In this document: positions 57,263 through 64,000 of the stretch, one piece after another
Numbering within the stretch: position 1 is the first letter of the stretch
Layout of the letters: each line of letters starts with the position of its first letter
DNA from: Halopseudomonas pelagia CL-AP6
Lineage (GTDB): Bacteria > Pseudomonadota > Gammaproteobacteria > Pseudomonadales > Pseudomonadaceae
Assembly: GCF_000410875.1 (NCBI RefSeq)
Contig: NZ_AROI01000002.1
Span: 173,216 to 237,215 of the forward strand
DNA length: 64,000 nucleotides
Reading direction: 5' to 3'
The notes under the pieces: generated by a model
What the model was told of the DNA's origin: nothing
The model's input: only the letters and a program-made list of their open reading frames with translations
Database searches by the model: none
Translations under genes and position numbers: made by a program

Positions 57263-59614
57263 TCAGTTAGCGTTGCCCAGTTTGTAGGCCAGGACATAAT
57301 CACCGATTGTTGTGCCGACCGAGCCATGCCCACCCGCTACCAACACCACCATCTGCTCGCCCTGGCTATTGAGATAGGTCATGGGCGTGGCTTGGCCACC
57401 AGCCGGTATACGTTGCTCCCACAATTGCTCACCATCAGTCACCCGGTAGGCGCGGAAGTAGTCATCAACGGTGGCGGCCAGGAAGGCGACGCCGCCCCGG
57501 GTGATGATGGGCCCACCGATACCGGGCACGCCCATCTTGATCTTCAGCGGCAGCGGGGTCATATCGCGGACCGTGCCGTTTTTGTGTTTCCAGTGAATCT
57601 CACCGGTACGCAGATCAGCTCCGGCCACATAGCCCCAGGGCGGCTGTTGGCATGGGATGCCCAGTGGCGACAGGAACGGGCCAAGCTCGACTGCATAATC
57701 GGCGCCGGCGTTCTCGTTCAGGCCCTGTTCGCCCTGATTGGTGGCGCCGCCCGGGGTATTGCCATTTTCTTTGGCAACCAGGGTAGAGGTAAAGGCCAGG
57801 TACAGTGGCATGCCGAACATGATCTGGCGTTCGGGGTCCACGGCTACGCCGCCCCAGTTGAAGACGCCGAAGTTGCCTGGGTACACCAGCGTGCCCTGTT
57901 CCGAAGGCGGGGTGTAACGCCCCTCGTACCGCAGTGACTGGAACTGGATACGGCAGACCATTTGATCCACCAGGCTGGCGCCCCACATATCCGCAGCGCG
58001 CAGGGGGGCGGGCGCAAAGCTCAGCGCAGACACCGGTTGCGTAGGCGCGGTCCAGTCGCCTGCGACGGTGCCCTGGGGCGCGGGCTCCTCGCCGATGGGT
58101 AGCAATGGCTCACCGGTTTCCCGGTTGAGTACATAGACGTCGCCTTGTTTAGTCGGTACTACCAGGCCCGGTTGCAGGCCCTGGGCGGTCTGAATATTCA
58201 CCAGGCTGGGTTGCGCCGGGGTGTCCATGTCCCACAGGTCGTGGTGCACGAACTGCTGTACCCATTGCGCCTGACCAGTTTCCAGGCTCAGAGCGACGAC
58301 CGAGCTGGCGTAGCGCTCTTCATCGGGGGTGCGATACATACCCAACTGATCCGGGGTGCGGTTGCCCATCGGGAAATAGATCAGCCCCAGCTCTTCGTCG
58401 GCGCTGGCGACCGCCCAGCTGTTCGGTGAGCTGGTGGCGTAGGTATCGCCTTCGGCAATCGGCGCAGTGTCTTGCGGGTTACCTGAATCCCAGTTCCAGC
58501 GCAGCTCGCCGGTGCGCGCATCGTAGGCGCGGATCACCCCGGAAGGGGAATTGATATCGTAGTTGTCGTTCACTGCGCCGGCAACAATGATCAGGCCCGC
58601 AGCCACCACGGGGGGCGACGTGGAATAGTAATAACCGGCCTGGGTATAGGGCATGTTATGCATCAGATCGAGCACACCGTCTTCGGCGAAATTACTGCAA
58701 CGTGCGCCAGTGGCAGGATCCATGGCAATCAGCCGTGCGTCCGAGGTGGGCATATACAGCTGCGCGTCACAGGTCATGCTGGCGTGCTATTCTGCAGGCC
58801 CGCTGGATGGCGAATCAGCAGATTCCAGAGCGCCGCCCGCCGCTGGCGGCAGGTAGGATACGCCGCGGCAGGTTTGATGCTGGCGCTGGCTTTCGGCAGG
58901 CACCCGGGCATCGTAAACCCATTGTTCCTGACCGCTATCGGCATCCAGCGCGATCAGCCAGTTATGCGGCGTGCACAGGTACAGGCTGCCGCCGATCTTC
59001 AATGGCGTGGCCTGGTAAGTGGTTTCGGTCACATCTTCTGGCCGCTTTAGGTCGCCGGTCTGATACTGCCAAGCCAGCGTCAGCTCGCCGACGTTGTCGG
59101 GCGTGATCTGCTCCAGGGGTGAATAACGTTGGCCGAAATGGCTGCGGCCGTAGCTGGTCCAGTCGCTCTCTGCGACCGGATTGCCCAGATCGGGGTTGGC
59201 CACGATAGTGTCGGTATTCAGCTGACCTTCAATACGGTGTGCGTCGTAGGCGAGGCTGGAGACCAGCATCACACCAGTGACAGCCCATACGGCGAACAGG
59301 GCCAGTGCGGGGCCGCGCCCCTGTCTGGCAGGCCAGAGCAGCGGGATAGCCAGTAACAGCAGCAAGCCCAGTCGCGTCGCCAGTGGCCACCAGTCATAAC
59401 CTGATTCCCATAACGCCCAGATGGCAGTGCAGGCCAAGAGCAGGGCATAGAGTAACTGCGCGGCACTTCGGCGCCCGCGCACCAGCATGGCGATGATCAC
59501 CAGGATGGCGCCTGCCAGACCGTAATACAGGCTGCCACCCAAAATAGCGAGCCAGACGCCCCCCACCAGCAATGCCAACCCAAGCAGTAGCAACAGTAAT
59601 GATAAAACAATCAT
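57263..59614 (-). pseudogene. gcd: PQQ-dependent membrane glucose dehydrogenase, interrupted by an in-frame amber codon
   Basis: Gcd oxidises glucose to gluconolactone in the periplasm and feeds ubiquinone. The reading frame from the ATG at 59614 (AAGG upstream) has five N-terminal membrane helices, then the PQQ beta-propeller start (WTSYGRSHFGQRYSPLEQIT, TCRGVSY). TAG at 58787-58789 stops it. The same frame continues with CDAQLYMPTSDARLIAMDPA and complete propeller repeats to 57263. Total length (783 codons) fits the family (about 800 aa). The amber lies in a variable loop, so suppression or a sequencing error is possible; otherwise the gene is inactive. Confidence 0.85.
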
Positions 59615-59815
59615 GCAGAGCGCCTTATTCCAGGGGGAGCGGACCAAAGCCACACCACGCCGGAAAGTAACCGGCATGACGGTTCGCCCGCTGTCATTGA
59701 AGATCAGACGTAAAACAAGGTGTCTGGTTCAACTCAGCTTAGTCGGTATGGCGCCAGCCTGCTGCGCCCATTCTAGAGTGTCGGGTAGGCAGGGTGGCAA
59801 CGGCCTTGGTTCTTG

Positions 59816-59850
59816 GGCTGGCAATAGGCTGGTTTTGCCTATACTGGCAA
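59816..59850. promoter_or_regulatory. Repeat structure in the gcd-pdhA intergenic region
   Basis: CTGGCAATA occurs at 59816-59824 and 59842-59850. Between them ATAGGC and GCCTAT form an inverted repeat with a 7-bp spacer, overlapping a TATACT -10-like hexamer (59838-59843). It lies in the 402-bp stretch 59615-60016 between divergent genes, where I find no coding region. A regulator-binding site is likely. Confidence 0.5.
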
Positions 59851-60016
59851 TAAGGGCTGGCGCGCCTTAGCGCGTTCGCCGGCATGATGAACTCCGCACA
59901 ATCTAGCGGGGCGTCAACAGCACGGTCACAAGCCGGCTGAACAACAGGTCGGCTTACAGGCCAGACCGGCACTCACTATCGGCTGCCCACAGGCGCGCCG
60001 GTTGAGGAGATAAACC

Positions 60017-61108
60017 ATGTCCGTATCGGTGCAGCTTCCCTATACCCGTTTGATAGATGATCAGGGTCAGCCCCTTGGCGAATTGCCGGGTTGGACCTCA
60101 GATACCGATTTGCTCCTGGCCCTGTACAAGAACATGCAGCGCGTGCGCAGTTTCGATCAGAAGTGCGTGGCGCTGCAGCGCACTGGTCAGCTTGGCACCT
60201 ACGCTTCTACCCTGGGCCAGGAAGCCATTGGCTCGGCGGTAGGCAAAGCAATGAACGCCGAGGATGTGCTCATACCCTATTACCGGGATACCGCTACGCA
60301 GCTGCAGCGGGGCGTGGCCATGCACGAAATTCTGCTGTACTGGGGCGGTGACGAGCGCGGTAGTGCCTGGGAAAGCCCGGCTGTGGCCCAGGACTTTCCC
60401 ATCTGTGTGCCTATTGCTACCCAGGCTTGCCATGCCTGCGGGATTGCCGCCGCCTTTCGGATTCGTCAGCAGCCCCGGGTGGCGGTGACGACCTGCGGCG
60501 ATGGCGCTACTAGCAAGGGCGACTTTCTCGAAAGCTTGAATCTGGCTGGCGTCTGGCAGTTACCCGTGGTGTTTGTCATCAATAACAACCAGTGGGCGAT
60601 CTCAGTGCCGCGGAGCCTGCAGTGCGCGGCCCCGACCTTGGCGCACAAGGCGCTAGGCGCCGGTGTACCGGGCGAGCAGGTGGATGGTAATGACGTGCTG
60701 GCGGTTTACGATCGGGTCCAGCATGCGATTGAGCGTGCCAGGGCCGGCAAGGGCCCGAGCTTGATTGAATGTGTGAGTTATCGGCTGGGGGATCACACCA
60801 CCGCTGACGACGCCAGCCGTTACCGCTCTGATGAGGAGCTGAATGCCGCCTGGAAACATGAACCCATTGGGCGTATGCAGCGGTTTTTGCATGCCCGGCA
60901 ATATTGGGATGAAACGCGGGAGAAGGCCTTGCAGGCCGAGCTGGCCGCCAGCATTAACAAGGCGGTTGAGCGTTATCGGGGTATGCCACCGGCGCAGCCC
61001 ACGGCTGCATTCGACTATCTGTTTGCGAACCTGCCAGAGCAATATCGGCAGCAACGCGAGCAATTAGGCCGGCGCGTGGCGGCGTTGGCAGGAGACGATC
61101 ATGAGTGA
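60017..61108 (+). CDS. pdhA: Pyruvate/2-oxoacid dehydrogenase E1 alpha subunit
   Basis: E1 decarboxylates the oxoacid with thiamine diphosphate. The 363-aa protein has the ThDP motif GDGATSKGDFLESLNLAGVW ... NNNQWAISVP (residues about 160-198, GDG-X-NN), and YRLGDHTTADDASRYR near the end. AGGAGATAAACC precedes the ATG. The E1 alpha/E1 beta/E2 set resembles PA3415-3417; substrate could be pyruvate or a branched-chain oxoacid. Confidence 0.9.
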   Translation: MSVSVQLPYTRLIDDQGQPLGELPGWTSDTDLLLALYKNMQRVRSFDQKCVALQRTGQLGTYASTLGQEAIGSAVGKAMNAEDVLIPYYRDTATQLQRGVAMHEILLYWGGDERGSAWESPAVAQDFPICVPIATQACHACGIAAAFRIRQQPRVAVTTCGDGATSKGDFLESLNLAGVWQLPVVFVINNNQWAISVPRSLQCAAPTLAHKALGAGVPGEQVDGNDVLAVYDRVQHAIERARAGKGPSLIECVSYRLGDHTTADDASRYRSDEELNAAWKHEPIGRMQRFLHARQYWDETREKALQAELAASINKAVERYRGMPPAQPTAAFDYLFANLPEQYRQQREQLGRRVAALAGDDHE

Positions 61109-62096
61109 AGTGAAGAGCTTGTGTATGGTCGAGGCCATCAACCTGGCGCTGCATCGGGCCATGCAGGATGACTCGGAGGTGGTGGTGCTGGGCGAGGATG
61201 TGGCGGGCAACGGCGGCGTGTTTCGGGCGACTGTCGGGTTGTATGAGCGCTTTGGCTTTCGCCGGGTGATGGACACGCCGCTGGCGGAAACCCTGATTGC
61301 TGGCATCAGCGTCGGTATGGCCGCGCAGGGGCTGAAGCCGGTGGCGGAAATCCAGTTTATGGGCTTTATTTACGCCGGGATGGAACAACTGATTTCCCAC
61401 GCAGGGCGCTTGCGCAGCCGCACCCGTGGTCGCTTGGCCTGCCCGATGGTGGTGCGCACGCCGCACGGTGCCGGTATTCATGCACCGGAGCATCACGGCG
61501 AAACCACCGAGGCGCTGTTTGCCCACATCCCGGGTCTGCGCGTGGTGATCCCGTCTTCGCCACGGCGTGCCTACGGCCTGCTGCTGGCCGCGATTGCCGA
61601 TCCGGATCCGGTGATTTTCCTGGAGCCAGCGCGTTTGTATCGGTCGGTGCAACAGCCCGTACCCGATGATGGCCAGGCACTGCCGCTGGATACCTGCTTT
61701 ACCCTGCGCGAAGGCCAGGACCTGACGCTGATCAGTTGGGGCGCGGCGCTGAAGGAAACGCTGGATGCCGCCGTGCTGCTGGCCGATGAGGGTGTGGATG
61801 CAGAAGTGATCGATGTCGCCACACTCAAACCACTGGACACCGAGACCTTGATTGCGTCGGTGCGCAAAACCGGCCGCTGCGTCATCGTCCACGAGGCCGC
61901 GCGCAGTTTCGGGGTGGGCGCCGAGATTGCGGCGTTGCTGCATGAACAGGCCTGGCAGGCTTTGCGTGCGCCGGTCGGGCGGGTCACTGGATTCGATTGC
62001 GTCATTCCCTATGCGCGACAGGAGCTGGCCTATCTGCCGGATGTGCAAAGCATTTGCCAAGCAGCGCGGGCAACCTTGAAGGGGGAGGCCGCATGA
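61101..62096 (+). CDS. pdhB: Pyruvate/2-oxoacid dehydrogenase E1 beta subunit
   Basis: The 331-aa E1 beta protein overlaps the E1 alpha stop by 8 bp. Typical blocks are VVLGEDVAGNGGVFRATVGL, FGFRRVMDTPLAETLIAGIS, VRTPHGAGIHAPEHHGETTE and RSFGVGAEIAALLHEQAW. It forms the alpha2beta2 enzyme with PdhA and supplies part of the ThDP site. Confidence 0.92.
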   Translation: MSEVKSLCMVEAINLALHRAMQDDSEVVVLGEDVAGNGGVFRATVGLYERFGFRRVMDTPLAETLIAGISVGMAAQGLKPVAEIQFMGFIYAGMEQLISHAGRLRSRTRGRLACPMVVRTPHGAGIHAPEHHGETTEALFAHIPGLRVVIPSSPRRAYGLLLAAIADPDPVIFLEPARLYRSVQQPVPDDGQALPLDTCFTLREGQDLTLISWGAALKETLDAAVLLADEGVDAEVIDVATLKPLDTETLIASVRKTGRCVIVHEAARSFGVGAEIAALLHEQAWQALRAPVGRVTGFDCVIPYARQELAYLPDVQSICQAARATLKGEAA

Positions 62097-63211
62097 AAAC
62101 CTTCAAACTGCCCGACCTGGGCGAAGGCTTGCAGGAGGCCGAAATCGTCGAGTGGTACGTAAAAGCAGGCGATCAGGTTGAAGTGGACCAATTACTGGTC
62201 TCGGTGGAAACCGCCAAGGCCATAGTCGAGGTGCCCTCACCCCAGGCCGGTGTGCTGGCGCGTTGTTTCGGCCAGCCGGGTGATCCCGTGCATGTCGGCG
62301 AGCCGCTGGTGACCTTTGACGGCGAGGCCGATGACAGCGGCACTGTGGTTGGCAATTTAGCTCGTGCTGATGCCGGGGCGGGCCTGGCAGCGGAAGAATT
62401 TCATATCGGCATGTCGCCGTCCACGCGCGATTTCCAGCCTGCCAGGGCGACGCCCTCGTTACGTCGCCTGGCCCAGCAACTGGATGTGGATCTGTCGCGC
62501 CTGCATGCCACGACCCCCTCGGGTCTGATCCGCGAGGAAGATGTGCGCCGCGCTGCAGATCCGGTCATGCCAGGGGCGGGCGAAGCACTGCGCAGCGTGC
62601 GTCGGACCATGGCCAAGAATATGGCCCGCGCGCATGCTGAGGTGGTGCCGGTGATGCTGGTGGAGGATGCCGATCTGCATGCCTGGACCGCGCCAGTGCG
62701 TGACCCAATGATCCGGCTGGTGCGTGCCATTGGCATTGCCTGCGCTGCGCAACCGGCTTTGAATGCCGGGTTTGATGGCAGGCGGCTGACGCTGCAACGC
62801 CAGGACAAGATTGACCTGGGCGTGGCTGTGGATACGCCGGATGGTTTGTTTGTGCCGGTGCTGCGCGATATCGCCGGGCGTGATCCCGCGGATCTGCGCG
62901 CAGGCCTGGCGCAACTGCGCGCGGATGTGGCCAAACGCTCAATACCGCCCAGGGAACTGATGGGCGCGACTATCACTCTGTCCAACTTCGGCACCTTGTT
63001 CGGGCGTTACGCCAACCCGATCGTGATGCCACCGCAAGTGGCGATTATCGGTGCCGGCACGCTGCGCGAGGAGCCAGTGGCGTGGGAAGGTCAGGTAGTC
63101 ATTCATCCGATTTTGCCCCTCTCATTGACCTTTGATCACCGTGCGGTAACCGGGGGCGAAGCGGCGCGTTTTCTCAAGGCGCTGGTGTCGGATTTGCAGT
63201 TGGCGGAGTGA
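62093..63211 (+). CDS. 2-oxoacid dehydrogenase E2 (dihydrolipoyl acyltransferase)
   Basis: The 372-aa E2 carries the acyl group on lipoyl-lysine to CoA. The lipoyl domain (residues 1-78) has VETAKAIVEVPSP with the lipoyl Lys. A peripheral subunit-binding domain follows (ATPSLRRLAQQLDVDLSRLH), then the catalytic domain ending with DHRAVTGG. The start at 62093 overlaps the pdhB stop (ATGA); a much longer frame start upstream is out of family. No E3 gene is in the window, so the complex must use one from elsewhere. Confidence 0.93.
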   Translation: MKTFKLPDLGEGLQEAEIVEWYVKAGDQVEVDQLLVSVETAKAIVEVPSPQAGVLARCFGQPGDPVHVGEPLVTFDGEADDSGTVVGNLARADAGAGLAAEEFHIGMSPSTRDFQPARATPSLRRLAQQLDVDLSRLHATTPSGLIREEDVRRAADPVMPGAGEALRSVRRTMAKNMARAHAEVVPVMLVEDADLHAWTAPVRDPMIRLVRAIGIACAAQPALNAGFDGRRLTLQRQDKIDLGVAVDTPDGLFVPVLRDIAGRDPADLRAGLAQLRADVAKRSIPPRELMGATITLSNFGTLFGRYANPIVMPPQVAIIGAGTLREEPVAWEGQVVIHPILPLSLTFDHRAVTGGEAARFLKALVSDLQLAE

Positions 63212-63314
63212 AATACCTGTTGCTGGGACAAGCTTGCTCGCCGCCGGAACTGAGTAGCAGACCAAGCGATTTGATTCCGGGCGGCTGTCGATAGGTTGGT
63301 CTCAAAGGGTTTTT

Positions 63315-63977
63315 CTACCAGCTGTCATACGGAATGTCGTGGCTATCAACGTAAGCTTTCGCTTCAGGTGAAAGAGGTCGATGTTTGCCATTGGATGTGC
63401 CGTTGTATGGGCCCTCTGGATGAATCTTGCCAACAAAGCGTCCAATCTCGATAGGCTCAAGGCAACCGCCGGTTAACCAGGCTTTGGCGATACCTCCAGG
63501 AGCGAGGCCTAGGGTAATGGCGTCGCGGTATTTGATGTCATCCGCTCCGCGCCAAGCGCAGAATACTTCTCTCGGTTTAAGCATTTCTTCACGCACCCAA
63601 GCAGGAATGTTTATCCGGACATGGTAGGTCTGTGGCTCCACCAGGGACTGCCAGCGTACAAAAACTATTTCTGGCAGATCGACATTGGTTATCGGCATGA
63701 TTTTTCCTGAGCCTGGGCGTTCTGGCCAACCCCTGGGATCGCCCGCGTTGTTCGGTGGATTCTGAATCGATGTTATGCCGCCATGGACGTTGTAATAAGC
63801 TAGGCCGCGCTGGTCCAACACATCGACACTTTCTACCCACACTTCCATATAGTTCGGCGCCAGCATGCCAATGCTCCAGCGGTCATAGGGCAGCTTGGGT
63901 GGGGGCGGATTCAGCAGGTCGCGGGCGCAGGCACTGAGGCTGAGCAGCAGCCCGAGCAGCAGACAAAGCGACTTCAT
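63315..63977 (-). CDS. DUF2931 family lipoprotein
   Basis: The 220-aa protein has a lipoprotein signal (LLGLLLSLSAC, Cys at residue 17). The region YMEVWVESVDVLDQRGLAYY and PEIVFVRWQSLVEPQTYHVR matches DUF2931. Some DUF2931 lipoproteins are immunity partners of type VI phospholipase effectors (TplEi, from memory), but no effector gene is visible here. It converges on the E2 gene. Confidence 0.82.
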   Translation of the reverse strand: MKSLCLLLGLLLSLSACARDLLNPPPPKLPYDRWSIGMLAPNYMEVWVESVDVLDQRGLAYYNVHGGITSIQNPPNNAGDPRGWPERPGSGKIMPITNVDLPEIVFVRWQSLVEPQTYHVRINIPAWVREEMLKPREVFCAWRGADDIKYRDAITLGLAPGGIAKAWLTGGCLEPIEIGRFVGKIHPEGPYNGTSNGKHRPLSPEAKAYVDSHDIPYDSW

Positions 63978-64000
63978 TCTGGGTAACCTTTTTGTGGCTG

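Overview
The window looks like a pseudomonad chromosome of moderate GC, perhaps the Halopseudomonas (P. pertucinogena) lineage. That placement rests on gene order and protein similarity recalled from memory, not on a search. The backbone follows the order recG-oxyR ... ridA-spoT-rpoZ-gmk ... yicC-rph ... crc-pyrE ... argB-algC-dut-coaBC-radC-rpmB-rpmG, which I know from Pseudomonas aeruginosa. Crc, the long membrane-anchored AlgC and the oxyR-recG pairing are typical of that genus.

Layout. 1-9215 is backbone: peroxide response (oxyR, osmC-like), ridA, stringent response (spoT, rpoZ), gmk and a DUF2254 membrane protein. 9269-38178 is a roughly 29 kb genomic island that separates gmk/DUF2254 from yicC. 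Its integrase (36775-37983) lies next to the 3' end of yicC. The far boundary carries a 21-bp imperfect copy of the last seven yicC codons (9269-9289), in which every difference is synonymous. Short YACCCACCA motifs lie just inside both ends and look like integrase arm sites. 38158-64000 is backbone again: RNA and nucleotide metabolism, amino-acid and exopolysaccharide precursors, ribosomal proteins, envelope and signalling proteins, a nonsense-interrupted PQQ glucose dehydrogenase, and a pyruvate-type dehydrogenase operon.

The island is modular. Its left part has two unrecognised proteins, an AlpA-type regulator, a Gp2/YagK-like replication-associated protein and a HicAB toxin-antitoxin pair. 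Its centre (14053-23972) is a tightly coupled five-gene cassette: SNF2-type helicase, DUF4391 protein, type III-like adenine methyltransferase, DinD-like protein, and type III Res helicase-nuclease. This is the strongest candidate for a defence system. The methyltransferase is mosaic, with an AT-rich core between GC-rich ends that match its neighbours. Right of it lies an accessory phage-recombination-like module (DUF932, YqaJ nuclease, four-cysteine RDF-like protein, RadC-type JAMM protein), plus a second RadC-like protein that has lost its metal ligands. The right end is decayed: DUF5677 protein, truncated OLD-type ATPase, a deleted IS1380-type transposase, a broken IS66 element, a truncated membrane-protein tail and two tandem proline-rich microproteins.

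I saw no rRNA or tRNA gene and no CRISPR array. Function calls are from motifs and family memory.
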